From NCBI GenBank assembly GCA_021773395.1, contig JAJFKB010000014.1, forward strand, positions 350,219-414,218: DNA of 64,000 bases, in the 5' to 3' direction. This stretch comes from Gammaproteobacteria bacterium. Lineage in GTDB: Bacteria; Pseudomonadota; Gammaproteobacteria; Pseudomonadales; IMCC2047. Below are positions 21,318 through 31,221 of the stretch, in pieces. Position 1 is the stretch's first letter; the number at the start of each line of letters is the position of its first letter. The notes below the pieces were generated by a model. It was not told where the DNA came from. It did no database searches and saw nothing but the letters and a program-made list of their open reading frames with translations. The translations under genes and the position numbers were made by a program.

Positions 21318-22056
21318 CCAGTCGGTTGTCGGGTTAGTTGCTATGCTGTTTTTGCTGGCGGCCTGCGTCAGCCATAATCATGCGCCGGTGCGTGATCTGG
21401 AAAAGCCACGCAAGGTTACTTGGGGCAGTCATCGCGTGATTAAAGGAGACACACTCTATTCTATTGCCTGGCGTTATGGCTGGGACTATCAGGCATTGGC
21501 TCGAGTCAATCAGATTAAAAAGCCTTATCTATTAATGCCGGGGCAGAAAATTTATCTTAATAGGAAAGCGACTGCCTCATCAAGGAAAAACAGTCCTCAG
21601 AAAACTATTGCTAACAAGCCTTCTGAAAAAAAGAGAACCAGCGCAACGAAGCCGAAACCTCCGTCAGTAATGGCGAACAGTGCTTTGCGCTGGAGTTGGC
21701 CGGCGAGGGGGCGCTTGATTCAGACGTTTTCCAAATGGGGTGCCAGTAAGGGCATCGATATCGCTATAGAGGGCAATAGCGCGGTTCGATCCGCAGCAGA
21801 CGGGGTAGTGGTTTACGCGGGGAGTGGGCTAATTGGCTATGGTAATCTAATCATCATTAAGCACAATGCAACCTACTTAAGCGCCTATGCAAATAATCGG
21901 AAAATACTGGTAGGCGAGCAAAAGAAAGTTAAAGTTGGGGAGAAGATTGCCGAAATAAGTAGTAGTAGAGCCAGGAAAGCCAGCTTGCATTTCGAAATAC
22001 GTAAACATGGTATACCGGTCGATCCGCTAATCTATTTGCCGAAATCCAAGAGTTAA
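21301..22056 (+). CDS. nlpD: NlpD-like lipoprotein (LysM plus degenerate M23)
   Basis: A roughly 251-residue envelope lipoprotein. The signal ends in a lipobox LLAAC. A LysM domain follows (HRVIKGDTLYSIAWRYGWDYQALARVNQI), then a Lys/Ser/Pro linker, then an M23/LytM domain. The M23 metal ligands are not all kept: the usual HKGIDI is SKGIDI and the usual HLHFE is SLHFE. It should therefore be inactive as a peptidase and act, like E. coli NlpD, as an amidase activator in daughter-cell separation. The start at 21301 is chosen so the signal peptide is of normal length; 21280 and 21292 are alternatives. rpoS follows, as usual. Confidence 0.88.
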   Translation: MCGRVSQSVVGLVAMLFLLAACVSHNHAPVRDLEKPRKVTWGSHRVIKGDTLYSIAWRYGWDYQALARVNQIKKPYLLMPGQKIYLNRKATASSRKNSPQKTIANKPSEKKRTSATKPKPPSVMANSALRWSWPARGRLIQTFSKWGASKGIDIAIEGNSAVRSAADGVVVYAGSGLIGYGNLIIIKHNATYLSAYANNRKILVGEQKKVKVGEKIAEISSSRARKASLHFEIRKHGIPVDPLIYLPKSKS

Positions 22057-22223
22057 AGAATAAGGAGTTACAGGGAGTTTAACTTAAATTACATTAAGTG
22101 ATTTGTATAACATGGTGAAAAAGCGTGACTTTTTTAAAAAAAAGATTAATAATTTGTTCCCATGTTAGAACGAAAATAATAATATCACCTGTAGCCCTAT
22201 ATTTATAAAAAAAGGAAACGGCG

Positions 22224-23174
22224 ATGGACAAGTCAGAGAAATTAAGCGCAGATACAGATAATGCCGAGGAATTAGACGTGCTAGCCGAAAAGAAAAAAAA
22301 CAAAGGGGATGAGGTTGCCAGTCAGGACTTTGGTAATCAAAAGACCCTTGATGCTACCCAGCTTTATCTAAATGAAATAGGATTTTCCCCGCTGCTTAAC
22401 GCTGAAGAAGAGGTCTATTTTTCGAGGCTGGCACTCAAGGGTGATCAGGCCGCTCGCAAACGCATGATTGAGAGTAATTTGCGGTTGGTGGTGAAAATTG
22501 CGCGACGTTATATCAACCGGGGACTGACATTACTGGATCTTATCGAGGAAGGGAATCTCGGCCTGATTCGTGCAGTGGAGAAATTTGATCCGGAGCGAGG
22601 TTTCCGATTTTCTACCTATGCAACCTGGTGGATCCGTCAAACCATTGAACGGGCATTGATGAATCAAACCCGCACCATTCGTTTGCCTATACACGTAGTT
22701 AAAGAGCTTAATGTCTACCTTAGAGCGGCCCGAGAGCTTACGCAGAAGCTTGACCATGAGCCAAGGCCAGAAGAGATAGCTGAGATGCTTGATCGTCCAG
22801 TACAGGACGTTAAGCGTATGCTCAGTTTGAATGAGCGAGTCGCCTCGGTGGACGTGCCTATGGGGCCGGATTCCGATCGATCTATGGTAGAAAATATAAC
22901 TGGCGAAGCGATCACAGATCCCTCGGAATTACTGCAAAACAGTAACCTGCAAGGTAATTTGACGGGTTGGCTTTCAGAGCTTTCAGGCAAGCAGCGTGAA
23001 GTAATTGCCAGGCGTTTTGGTCTGCTGGGTTATGAAATGAGTACGCTTGAGGAAGTCGGACATGAAATTGGATTGACGCGAGAGCGCGTGCGTCAGATTC
23101 AGGTCGAGGCACTGAAGAGATTGCGCAGTATGATGGAAAAAGAAGGCTTAAGCGGGGAAACTGTGTTCAATTAA
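22224..23174 (+). CDS. rpoS: RNA polymerase sigma factor RpoS
   Basis: A 316-residue sigma-38 of stationary phase and general stress. The acidic N-terminus leads into region 1.2 ([16 protein letters not shown]), then 2 ([46 protein letters not shown]), 3, and 4.2 ([27 protein letters not shown]). The nlpD neighbour and the downstream fdxA-mutS pair confirm RpoS rather than another group 2 factor. The 167-base gap upstream is AT-rich and includes AACATGG/CCATGTT inverted arms (22108 and 22159 areas). Confidence 0.97.
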   Translation: MDKSEKLSADTDNAEELDVLAEKKKNKGDEVASQDFGNQKTLDATQLYLNEIGFSPLLNAEEEVYFSRLALKGDQAARKRMIESNLRLVVKIARRYINRGLTLLDLIEEGNLGLIRAVEKFDPERGFRFSTYATWWIRQTIERALMNQTRTIRLPIHVVKELNVYLRAARELTQKLDHEPRPEEIAEMLDRPVQDVKRMLSLNERVASVDVPMGPDSDRSMVENITGEAITDPSELLQNSNLQGNLTGWLSELSGKQREVIARRFGLLGYEMSTLEEVGHEIGLTRERVRQIQVEALKRLRSMMEKEGLSGETVFN

Positions 23175-23199
23175 AATTGGGTACAACGGAAATGCACGA

Positions 23200-23230
23200 A
23201 AAGGGTGGCCGATAGCCACCCTTTTTTTTT
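23200..23230 (+). terminator. Rho-independent terminator after rpoS
   Basis: The stem GGGTGGC/GCCACCC with a 5-base loop is followed by ten T residues, 26 bases after the rpoS stop. Confidence 0.9.
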
Positions 23231-23278
23231 GCTGGAGGATTGTCTGAAGAGTTGTTTGTGGAAATTGCTACGGCGAAA

Positions 23279-23602
23279 TTAACGTTCGAGCTGCGCGAGC
23301 TTTCCTGGTTTTCCGTCCCATTCTTCGGCGTCGGCTGGTGGATCTTTGCGCTCGGTAATATTGGGCCAGGTTTCCGCTAATTCAGCATTGATTTCGATAA
23401 ATTCATTTTGATCTGCGGGTAGCTCATCTTCTGAGAAGATCGCTTCTGCTGGGCATTCTGGCTCACACAACGCGCAATCGATGCACTCATCTGGGTGAAT
23501 AACCAAAAAATTAGGGCCTTCGTAAAAACAATCGACTGGACAAACTTCAACACAATCGGTGTATTTGCATTTTATGCAGTTTTCGGTGACAACAAAGGTC
23601 AT
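23279..23602 (-). CDS. fdxA: Ferredoxin FdxA (7Fe type)
   Basis: A 107-residue electron carrier with two cluster motifs. The first ([17 protein letters not shown]) resembles a 3Fe-4S/4Fe-4S site and the second ([12 protein letters not shown]) a 4Fe-4S site. The C-terminal extension ([17 protein letters not shown]) is typical of the FdxA group. Its position between rpoS and mutS, reading away from rpoS, is the same as in Pseudomonas and Azotobacter. Confidence 0.95.
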   Translation of the reverse strand: MTFVVTENCIKCKYTDCVEVCPVDCFYEGPNFLVIHPDECIDCALCEPECPAEAIFSEDELPADQNEFIEINAELAETWPNITERKDPPADAEEWDGKPGKLAQLER

Positions 23603-23681
23603 AAAACAGAGTCTCCATAGTGCACTTTAGAATAACGCGACATTCTAATTTCCGCAGCGCAAATACACAAGCTCTTTTCAG

Positions 23682-26264
23682 CTATAGCTTCTTCAGCGCA
23701 TAGATTAATTCCAGCGCAGCTAAAGGAGTTAGTTGGTCAGGATTGACTTTGTTCAGGTGCTCAATAGCGGGGTGTGGTAGAGGAGCGCTGAATAGATCCG
23801 GTTGTTTATAATGGAAATCACTACCCACAAATTTTAAGCTGGTCTCGCTCTGCTCCAATTCCTTTAACTTCTCTTTTGCCACTTCAATCACCTCGTGGGG
23901 TACACCGGCTAATTGAGCAACCTGTAGTCCATAGCTCTGGCTGGCCGGGCCCTGCTGAACCTTGTGTAAAAATACAATGTGGTCATCGTACTCAGTGGCA
24001 TCCAAGTGCACATTCGCGACTGTGGAAGCCACGTCTGGTAGGCTGGTGAGTTCAAAATAGTGTGTGGCAAACAGAGTAAAGGGTTTTACCTTGGTCGCCA
24101 ACTGAAGAGCGCAGGACCAGGCTAGAGAAAGGCCGTCAAATGTACTGGTACCTCTGCCCACTTCATCCATTAAGATCAGACTATTTGCTGTGGCATTATG
24201 CAATATGTTGGCAGTTTCCGTCATTTCGACCATAAATGTAGAGCGTCCACTGGCGAGATCATCAGAGGATCCCATACGGGTGAAAATACGGTCAATGGGA
24301 CCGATAACTACCTTTTCAGCGGGCACATAGCTGCCAATACAAGCGAGCAGAGTGATCAGTGCCGTTTGCCTCATATAGGTAGACTTCCCCCCCATGTTAG
24401 GCCCGGTAATAATCAGCATTTTTTGTTCGCTGGTTAAATTCAGATCGTTTGGTACAAAGGGGGCGTCATGAAGCTGCTCCACTACCAGGTGTCGACCCTG
24501 CTCTATTTGGATGACGGGGTGGCTTTCCAATTGTGGCGCACTTAGATCTAAACTTTCTGCGCGCTCGGCAAGATTCACCAGAACATCAAGTTCAGCGAGC
24601 CCGGACGCAGAATCCTGAAGTTCGCCCAGCTGTGTGGCCAGTTGTTCGATCAGTGCCTCGTAAAGGGTCTTTTCGCGAGTCAGTGCACGACTTTTACTAC
24701 TGAGTGCCTTATCTTCAAATTCCTTGAGTTCCGGTGTGATAAAACGCTCGGCATTTTTAAGGGTTTGACGCCGGATATAATCGGCAGGTGCCTGGGCAGA
24801 CTGTAATCGGCTGATCTCAATATAATAGCCATGCACACGGTTGTATCCAACTTTTAGGGTACTGATACCGGTCCGCTCTTTCTCGCGAATTTCAAGGTCG
24901 ACCAGATATTGGCCGGCATTTTCGCTGAGGCCCCTGAGCTCATCGAGCTCAGGATCAAATCCGGTAGCGATCACTCCACCATCACGAATTACTACCGGTG
25001 GATTGTCAACTAGGGCGCTTTGTAGAAGTTCTTCCAGTTCCGGAAAACAGCCAATACGGGAAGTCAGCTCTGCAAGCAAGGGAGCTTCCAGTTCAGAAAG
25101 TAGCCGGTTGATTTCAGGAAGTTGTTTAAAGGACTCGCGTAGTTTTAGCAAGTCCCTGGGGCGGGCAGAGCGCAATGCTATACGTGCCAGTATGCGTTCG
25201 GTATCACCAACCTGACGCAATAAATCGTGTAACGGTTCACAGTGGTACTGTGCCAGAAGGTCAGCAATGGCGCGTTGTCGACCTTTTATCAGCGTATGAT
25301 CGCATAGGGGGCGGTGCAGCCACCTTAACAGCAATCGGCTTCCCATAGGCGTTGCCGTACGGTCTAATACCGAGGCGAGGGTTTTGTCTTTTCCTCCAGC
25401 GAGATTGGTATCCAGCTCCAGGTTACGTCGTGTCGAGGCATCCAATACAACACTCTGCTCTCGACGCTCTACGCTAATGCCGCGAATATGCGGTAAAGCC
25501 GTTCGTTGTGTGTCCCGGGCATACTGTAGCAGGCACCCGGCAGCTTGCAGGGCGACCGTCAGCCCATCGCAACCAAATCCGCTCAAATCATTGGTGTTAA
25601 ATTGTTGCGAGAGCAGTCGTTGAGCTGTTTCCAGGTCAAAGTTCCAGGGGGGCAGCTTTCTTAATCCTGAACGCGCAGCCCATGCTGGGTGATGCTCAAT
25701 ATCATCGCTGACAAGTAGCTCTGCGGGGTTGATTCGTCCCAGTTCACTGAGTAATGCCTCTGTGCTATTTACTTCGGTTACGCTAAATCGTCCGCTACTG
25801 ATATCCAAAACAGCAATACCGGTATTACCTTCCCAGTCAGTGTGTGCGTAAATAGCGGTTAGTAAGTTATCGCGACGCTCATCGAGATAGGCGTCGTCAC
25901 TCAGTGTGCCAGGTGTGATGATACGAACGACCTGTCGTTCAACGGGACCCTTAGAGGTGGCGGGATCTCCGATTTGCTCACAGATTGCCACGGACTCTCC
26001 AGCACGTACCAGTTTTGCAATATAGCCGTCGGCTGAATGATAGGGTATCCCAGCCATGGGGATTGGATTTCCTGCAGACTTGCCACGGGCGGTGAGGGTG
26101 ATATCCATCAGGGTGGCAGCTTTTTTAGCGTCATCGTAAAATAGTTCGTAGAAATCCCCCATACGATAAAAAAGAAGTTCACTCGCATGATTCGCTTTGA
26201 TTTTTAAATACTGCGTCATCATCGGTGTATGTTGTAGATTTTTGTCGGTGGCTGCGGTTACCAT
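23682..26264 (-). CDS. mutS: DNA mismatch repair protein MutS
   Basis: An 860-residue mismatch recognition ATPase. The N-terminal mismatch-binding domain has [15 protein letters not shown] (the Phe-X-Glu that stacks on the mismatch is in GDFYELF). Connector, lever and clamp domains follow, then the ATPase with Walker [26 protein letters not shown] and Walker [13 protein letters not shown]. It is divergent from pncC, with a short shared promoter region. Confidence 0.97.
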   Translation of the reverse strand: MVTAATDKNLQHTPMMTQYLKIKANHASELLFYRMGDFYELFYDDAKKAATLMDITLTARGKSAGNPIPMAGIPYHSADGYIAKLVRAGESVAICEQIGDPATSKGPVERQVVRIITPGTLSDDAYLDERRDNLLTAIYAHTDWEGNTGIAVLDISSGRFSVTEVNSTEALLSELGRINPAELLVSDDIEHHPAWAARSGLRKLPPWNFDLETAQRLLSQQFNTNDLSGFGCDGLTVALQAAGCLLQYARDTQRTALPHIRGISVERREQSVVLDASTRRNLELDTNLAGGKDKTLASVLDRTATPMGSRLLLRWLHRPLCDHTLIKGRQRAIADLLAQYHCEPLHDLLRQVGDTERILARIALRSARPRDLLKLRESFKQLPEINRLLSELEAPLLAELTSRIGCFPELEELLQSALVDNPPVVIRDGGVIATGFDPELDELRGLSENAGQYLVDLEIREKERTGISTLKVGYNRVHGYYIEISRLQSAQAPADYIRRQTLKNAERFITPELKEFEDKALSSKSRALTREKTLYEALIEQLATQLGELQDSASGLAELDVLVNLAERAESLDLSAPQLESHPVIQIEQGRHLVVEQLHDAPFVPNDLNLTSEQKMLIITGPNMGGKSTYMRQTALITLLACIGSYVPAEKVVIGPIDRIFTRMGSSDDLASGRSTFMVEMTETANILHNATANSLILMDEVGRGTSTFDGLSLAWSCALQLATKVKPFTLFATHYFELTSLPDVASTVANVHLDATEYDDHIVFLHKVQQGPASQSYGLQVAQLAGVPHEVIEVAKEKLKELEQSETSLKFVGSDFHYKQPDLFSAPLPHPAIEHLNKVNPDQLTPLAALELIYALKKL

Positions 26265-26350
26265 TGATTATTGGTTCAGGTTGCGAAAAGAAACCGATTT
26301 TACGTGATAACTTGCTCAGATATAAGCGCTAATTGGAGAACTGTGTCGAG

Positions 26351-26836
26351 GTGGATGATTTAAGCTCGGTAGTACAGAAAACTGGGGAAGCTCTGCTCGC
26401 GCAAGGACTGACATTGGCCACTGCCGAGTCCTGCACTGGTGGCTGGATCGCACAACAGGCGACAGCATTGTCGGGAAGCTCGGAATGGTTTGAGTGTGGC
26501 TTTGTCAGTTATTCAAATCAAGCCAAACAGTTCATGCTGGGAGTGAAGCCCGAAACATTGATGGCCTATGGTGCTGTCAGTGAGGAGGTTGTCTGCGAAA
26601 TGGTGTGCGGAGCGATGCAGCGATCAAACGCCGGCGTTGCGGTTGCCGTGAGTGGGGTGGCCGGCCCGACCGGCGGTTGTACGGATAAACCAGTGGGAAC
26701 CGTTTGGGTTGCCTGGGGAAAAGAGGGCGCAGATGTCAAAAGTCAGCGTTTTCAATTTCCGGGGGATCGTCAACAGGTCAGATGGCAGACCGTCGAAGCG
26801 GCATTTGCAGGGCTCCTTCAGTTATTAGCCAATTAG
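26351..26836 (+). CDS. pncC: Nicotinamide-nucleotide amidohydrolase PncC (CinA C-terminal domain)
   Basis: A 161-residue single-domain CinA-C protein that deamidates NMN to nicotinate mononucleotide in pyridine nucleotide salvage. It shows TAESCTGGWIAQ, GFVSYSNQAKQFMLGV, YGAVSEEVV, VSGVAGPTGG and KPVGTVWVAW. I chose the GTG at 26351 because GGAGAA lies ten bases upstream; the TTG at 26333 overlaps that site. The pncC-recA-recX order is conserved in gammaproteobacteria. Confidence 0.92.
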   Translation: MDDLSSVVQKTGEALLAQGLTLATAESCTGGWIAQQATALSGSSEWFECGFVSYSNQAKQFMLGVKPETLMAYGAVSEEVVCEMVCGAMQRSNAGVAVAVSGVAGPTGGCTDKPVGTVWVAWGKEGADVKSQRFQFPGDRQQVRWQTVEAAFAGLLQLLAN

Positions 26837-26867
26837 GACTATGCGGACTGATATAAGTGTGAAATAA

Positions 26868-26887
26868 TACTGTTGTTATATACAGTA
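26868..26887 (+). promoter_or_regulatory. LexA (SOS) box upstream of recA
   Basis: The sequence TACTGTTGTTATATACAGTA matches the CTGT-N8-ACAG LexA consensus with the usual TA flanks. It lies about 50 bases before the recA ATG, which implies SOS induction of recA. Confidence 0.9.
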
Positions 26888-26935
26888 TTGGATTTTAATC
26901 TATCTCACGATCAACAACTTATAAGAGGTGAACTA

Positions 26936-27967
26936 ATGGACGAAAACAAGCAACGGGCGCTCGATATGGCATTGTCGCAGATTGACCGCCAGTTTGGTAA
27001 AGGCTCGGTGATGCGTCTGGGTGATCAGGAGCGACAGGATGTTCCCTCTATTTCAACCGGCTCATTGGGACTGGATATAGCATTGGGTATAGGCGGTTTG
27101 CCGAAAGGACGTATTGTCGAAATTTACGGTCCTGAATCATCCGGTAAAACCACCCTTACATTACAAGTAGTTGCAGAGGCGCAAAAAGTCGGAGGCACTG
27201 CGGCCTTTATCGATGCGGAGCACGCACTGGATCCGGATTACGCCAAAAAAATAGGGGTTAACGTGGACGACCTGCTAGTGTCGCAGCCGGATACGGGTGA
27301 GCAGGCACTGGAAATTGCCGATATGCTGGTGCGTTCCGGTGCTGTTGATGTGCTGGTTATTGACTCTGTTGCGGCACTGACTCCCAAAGCTGAAATTGAG
27401 GGGGATATGGGTGATTCTCATATGGGGTTGCAGGCGCGACTGATGTCTCAGGCGTTGCGTAAAATAACCGGTAATGTGAAGCGTTCTAACTGCCTGGTGA
27501 TCTTCATAAATCAGATTAGAATGAAAATCGGCGTAATGTTCGGCAATCCTGAAACAACTACCGGAGGTAATGCCTTGAAATTCTATTCTTCAGTGCGTCT
27601 GGATATTCGTCGCATTGGGGCCATTAAGGAAGGTGATGAGGTGGTGGGTAACGAAACCCGGGTTAAGGTTGTCAAAAACAAAATGGCCCCCCCCTTTAAG
27701 CAGACGGAATTCCAGATTTTATATGGCAAGGGAATATATCGTTTGGGTGAATTGATTGATCTTGGGGTTAAGCAGGGGCTGGTGGAGAAATCTGGAGCCT
27801 GGTATGCCTATGGTGGAAATAAAATAGGTCAGGGAAAGGCCAATGCGGCTAAGTTTCTAGAGGAAAATCCGGATATTGCTGAGCAGATTGAATCCCAGAT
27901 CCGTGGTGCCTTGGTAGGCGATGTGTCTGGTGGAAAAGAAGTAACTGAATTAGAGGCAGAGGTCTGA
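26936..27967 (+). CDS. recA: Recombinase RecA
   Basis: A 343-residue recombinase and LexA coprotease. Motifs are GKGSVMRLG, Walker [60 protein letters not shown] (loop 2 region) and an acidic C-terminus. The ATG at 26936 follows AAGAGGTGA; an upstream TTG frame through the SOS box is not used. Confidence 0.99.
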   Translation: MDENKQRALDMALSQIDRQFGKGSVMRLGDQERQDVPSISTGSLGLDIALGIGGLPKGRIVEIYGPESSGKTTLTLQVVAEAQKVGGTAAFIDAEHALDPDYAKKIGVNVDDLLVSQPDTGEQALEIADMLVRSGAVDVLVIDSVAALTPKAEIEGDMGDSHMGLQARLMSQALRKITGNVKRSNCLVIFINQIRMKIGVMFGNPETTTGGNALKFYSSVRLDIRRIGAIKEGDEVVGNETRVKVVKNKMAPPFKQTEFQILYGKGIYRLGELIDLGVKQGLVEKSGAWYAYGGNKIGQGKANAAKFLEENPDIAEQIESQIRGALVGDVSGGKEVTELEAEV

Positions 27968-27978
27968 AGAACAAGGTT

Positions 27979-28452
27979 TTGGCCAAACCATTAGAAATCA
28001 GGCGGGCAGCAATGGATTTGCTGGCCCGCCGAGAACACTCCCGTCTTGAGTTAGAAAATAAACTTAAAAAACGATTCCCAGATGCAGATACAAATACAAA
28101 TATAGAGGCACTGCATCAAGCGCTTGAGTTATTGATTCAGGAGGGTCTGCTCAGCGATGAACGGTTTTGTGAGGCTTTTGTTCATTATCGCAAGAGCAGG
28201 GGGTATGGGCCTGTGCGCATACGATCGGAGCTTAAGCTCAGGGGTGTATCTGATCAGTTGATTGCCACCTATCTGGATGTTCATCTTAATGAGTGGATAA
28301 TGGAGTTAACTCAGCTTATTAATAAAAAATACGGCGGTAGTTTAGCGTTGGATACTAAGTCACAGGCCAAGCGGCAGCGGTTTTTATATCAACGGGGTTA
28401 TACCTTTGAACAGATCAATACAGCATTGCGCAACCTGGTTGCAAGAGATTAG
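27979..28452 (+). CDS. recX: Regulatory protein RecX
   Basis: A 157-residue, highly basic and helical RecA modulator with three RecX repeats (ARREHSRLELENKLKKRFP; ALELLIQEGLLSDERFCEAFVHYR; GYGPVRIRSELKLRGV). It starts with TTG at 27979 after ACAAGG, 11 bases behind recA. In relatives it caps RecA filaments, and part of it is made by readthrough from recA. Confidence 0.93.
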   Translation: MAKPLEIRRAAMDLLARREHSRLELENKLKKRFPDADTNTNIEALHQALELLIQEGLLSDERFCEAFVHYRKSRGYGPVRIRSELKLRGVSDQLIATYLDVHLNEWIMELTQLINKKYGGSLALDTKSQAKRQRFLYQRGYTFEQINTALRNLVARD

Positions 28453-28501
28453 TCGTTGCACGTTGTTGGCGTGTCACCGTTAGAGACAAAAGGGGATAGC
28501 G

Positions 28502-29371
28502 ATGAAGTTGGCGTTTATAGGTTTAGGTGTAATGGGCTTTCCTATGGCGGGCCACTTGCTGCGGGCGGGACATGAGGTTGTAGTATTCAACAGAACACAA
28601 AGCCGGGCTGACCTGTGGGTCAGTCGTTGGGGTGGTAAGATGGCAGCGAATCCGGCTGATGCGGCACAGGGCGCGGAACTGGTTTTTGCCTGCGTCGGCA
28701 ATGACGAAGATTTAAAGAGCGTCGCCCTTGGCAAGCAAGGAGCATTCGAAGGGATGGCCTCCGGTTCACTTTTTGTGGATCATACAACGGCTTCTGCAGA
28801 TATAGCTCGTCACTTGTATCGAGTAGCTCGCGATCAAGGCTGTTCCTTTATCGATGCGCCTGTATCCGGTGGTCAGGCCGGCGCAGAAAATGGCAGTCTG
28901 GCGATTATGGTGGGGGGTGATGCAGAGGATTTTGAGAGAGCAAAACCGATTCTGGATTGTTATGCCAAGTCGGTTAAACTAATGGGCGTTGCTGGTTGCG
29001 GGCAGCTTACCAAAATGGTGAATCAAATATGTATTGCCGGGTTAATACAGGGTTTATCAGAAGGGCTTAATTTTGCGCGTGCGGCGGGGCTGGATGGACA
29101 AGAGGTGGTGAATGTGATTTCGCAGGGTGCGGCCCAGTCCTGGCAAATGGAAAACCGCGCAGGCACAATGCTGGCTGGAGAGTTTGATTTTGGCTTTGCT
29201 GTGGATTGGATGCGCAAAGATTTGGCAATTGCCATGGGAGAAGCACAGCGTAACGGCGCGCCTTTACCTGTTACGGCAATGGTGGATGAATATTATCGAG
29301 AGATACAAGAGAAGGGTGGAAACCGCTGGGATACTTCCAGCCTGATAACCCGATTAAAAAAGAAAGCGTAG
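28502..29371 (+). CDS. NAD(P)-dependent beta-hydroxyacid dehydrogenase (3-hydroxyisobutyrate dehydrogenase family)
   Basis: A 289-residue two-domain enzyme. The N-terminal Rossmann fold begins FIGLGVMGFPMAGHLLRAGHEVVVFNRT. The substrate motif DAPVSGGQAGAENGSLAIMVGG and the catalytic Lys in GQLTKMVNQ are intact. Members include 3-hydroxyisobutyrate dehydrogenase, tartronate semialdehyde reductase and gamma-hydroxybutyrate dehydrogenase; the exact substrate cannot be read here. It has an AAAGGGG site and stands alone between recX and the MATE gene. Confidence 0.85.
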   Translation: MKLAFIGLGVMGFPMAGHLLRAGHEVVVFNRTQSRADLWVSRWGGKMAANPADAAQGAELVFACVGNDEDLKSVALGKQGAFEGMASGSLFVDHTTASADIARHLYRVARDQGCSFIDAPVSGGQAGAENGSLAIMVGGDAEDFERAKPILDCYAKSVKLMGVAGCGQLTKMVNQICIAGLIQGLSEGLNFARAAGLDGQEVVNVISQGAAQSWQMENRAGTMLAGEFDFGFAVDWMRKDLAIAMGEAQRNGAPLPVTAMVDEYYREIQEKGGNRWDTSSLITRLKKKA

Positions 29372-29557
29372 AACTCAGTGGCGCATTGTATAATGATGCT
29401 TTCTCGGTATTGCGTGTGTTATTTGTAATTCCAGAAATTCTTATAGTTTATTGGTGATTAGGAGCAGGTAAAGCCCGCCGAGGTTTTCAGCGAAACTATT
29501 ACCTGTCAGGCAGGTATCGGGCGTTCTGCCGAAGGTTTTCAGATAAAGTTGATACAA

Positions 29558-29604
29558 CTAGCCCGGATTTTTCGCCAGGCGCCTTAGTGAAATATTCGGG
29601 TTAG
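29558..29604. repeat. REP-like palindrome in the 29372-29716 gap
   Basis: CTAGCCCGGATTTTT and the reverse of AAATATTCGGGTTAG form an imperfect 15-bp hairpin around GCCAGGCGCC. The same 345-base gap also holds a 14-base direct repeat (GCCGAGGTTTTCAG at about 29478 and GCCGAAGGTTTTCAG at about 29529) and an ACCTG/CAGGT hairpin. It contains no gene. The role of the hairpin is unknown. Confidence 0.5.
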
Positions 29605-29716
29605 ACCTCAGCTTTTGTAATGCAGGTTTGCTTCCTGAGATGGGTTTATCAAGTATTGTAAACAGATATGGCTTTGAGCTTTGTCCGTTTAAATGGCATT
29701 TAGATTTTAATAGGTT

Positions 29717-31126
29717 GTGGCGGTTATCAAACATAAAAGGCATAAGAGAACGGAGGCAATTACTTCCCAGCCAATGGGGCCGTTGATGTTTCGGCTCACT
29801 GTCCCCATGATTTTTGGCATGATTTCAATGGTGATGCTGGGGATCGTTGACACCTTTTTTATTAGTATGCTTGGCACCCATGAGCTTGCAGCGGTCAGTT
29901 TTTCTCAGCCTGTCGCTAACACGGTGATTAGCGTGGCACTGGGCCTTGGTATGGCGCTTGGTGCTTTGGTATCGCGCTTAATTGGGGAAAACAACCACCG
30001 CCAGGCTGCTCGTCTAATCACCGATGCAAATATCGCATCAGCCATCATTGCGGTTGCCATTGCCGCAACGGGGATCATGATCATAGATCCATTGTTCAGA
30101 CTGTTAGGGGCTACAGAGGAGGTCTTACCTTTCATTAGAAGCTATATGAGTATCTGGTTTATTGCAGCACCCATGTGGATGCTCACCATGATCGGAAATA
30201 ATGCGTTACGAGCTATTGGAGATATAAAGCTCTCCGCATTGATTATGACGTTGCTTTCCCTATTGAATTTGATATTTGACCCGCTGCTTATTTTTGGATT
30301 TGGTCCTTTCCCGAAGCTTGGGGTGGCCGGTGCCGCGCTGGCCACGCTTATCGCCTGTACCATTGCCTGGCTCTGTTCAATTTCCGTACTTGCTTTTCGT
30401 GAGAAACTGCTGCAGTTTACCCGGCCTAGATTATCGCATTTGATACCAAATTGGCGTGAGCTTTTCAAAATTGCGGTTCCTTCGATTGCGGCGAATATCA
30501 TGACACCGTTAGCGGCTTCAATTTTGACGGCCATGATTGCTCGTTTTGGCCTGGAAGCCGTAGCAGGTTTTGGAGTAGGTTCGCGCATTGAGTTTTTTAG
30601 CCTTATGGTGGTTTTTGCACTTTCTTCGACGTTGCCCATGTTTATTGGACAGAATCTGGGGGCGGGTAGACCGGATCGTGTATATCAGGCAATGATGGGT
30701 TGTCTTAAATTTGCACTGGTTTTTCAGGCGGGTGTTTATGCGGTATTGTTAATAGCAGCCCCCTATATTGCCGGAGCTTTCAGTGATAATCCGGAAGTAA
30801 CCAGTGTTATTCGAACATTTCTTCTGATTCTCCCTTTGACCTATGGTGCCCACGGTGTGGTGATACTGGTGATGGTTTCTTTAAATGTACTGAGGCGGCC
30901 GCGAACCGCTCTATTGACCACAGTGGTGAGGCTGTTATGTCTTTACCTGCCATTGGCGTATTTGGGTTCCGTATTGTGGGGTGTAACAGGAATTTTTGTT
31001 GGCGCAGCAATTGCCAATATTGTAGCTGGAGTGATCGCGTACGGCATTATAAAGCGAGTGCTTAGGGAGCAGGGGATTTGTATTCCTGATGGAGTTGTAC
31101 AGTCTCGAGTTGAACCGCAACTGTAA
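29717..31126 (+). CDS. MATE-family multidrug efflux transporter
   Basis: A 469-residue inner-membrane antiporter with twelve helices in two related halves. Typical stretches are FRLTVPMIFGMISMVMLGIVDTFFI, LGMALGALVSRLIGENN and NNALRAIGDIKLSALIM in the first half, and IAVPSIAANIMTPLAASILTAMI-like sequence in the second. It exports drugs or metabolites in exchange for Na+ or H+. The start is GTG at 29717; an internal ATG at about 29777 is possible. Confidence 0.9.
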   Translation: MAVIKHKRHKRTEAITSQPMGPLMFRLTVPMIFGMISMVMLGIVDTFFISMLGTHELAAVSFSQPVANTVISVALGLGMALGALVSRLIGENNHRQAARLITDANIASAIIAVAIAATGIMIIDPLFRLLGATEEVLPFIRSYMSIWFIAAPMWMLTMIGNNALRAIGDIKLSALIMTLLSLLNLIFDPLLIFGFGPFPKLGVAGAALATLIACTIAWLCSISVLAFREKLLQFTRPRLSHLIPNWRELFKIAVPSIAANIMTPLAASILTAMIARFGLEAVAGFGVGSRIEFFSLMVVFALSSTLPMFIGQNLGAGRPDRVYQAMMGCLKFALVFQAGVYAVLLIAAPYIAGAFSDNPEVTSVIRTFLLILPLTYGAHGVVILVMVSLNVLRRPRTALLTTVVRLLCLYLPLAYLGSVLWGVTGIFVGAAIANIVAGVIAYGIIKRVLREQGICIPDGVVQSRVEPQL

Positions 31127-31129
31127 CCG

Positions 31130-31159
31130 TTTGCCTGCTCACAAAAGAGAACAGGCAAA
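31130..31159. terminator. Hairpin between the convergent MATE and UbiD-like genes
   Basis: TTTGCCTG and CAGGCAAA form an 8-bp stem with a 14-base loop just after the MATE stop. The following T-tract is weak, so terminator function is uncertain. Confidence 0.4.
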
Positions 31160-31221
31160 GTTAATTTGTAAGGTATAGTAGCGGTGCCGCTAAGAGTTAA
31201 CGGCTCGCTGATTCGGTTAAT

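Noticed and set aside
22057-22223. Riboswitch or small RNA in the gap before rpoS
   Set aside because: Only a short AACATGG/CCATGTT pairing was seen; not enough to name an RNA element.
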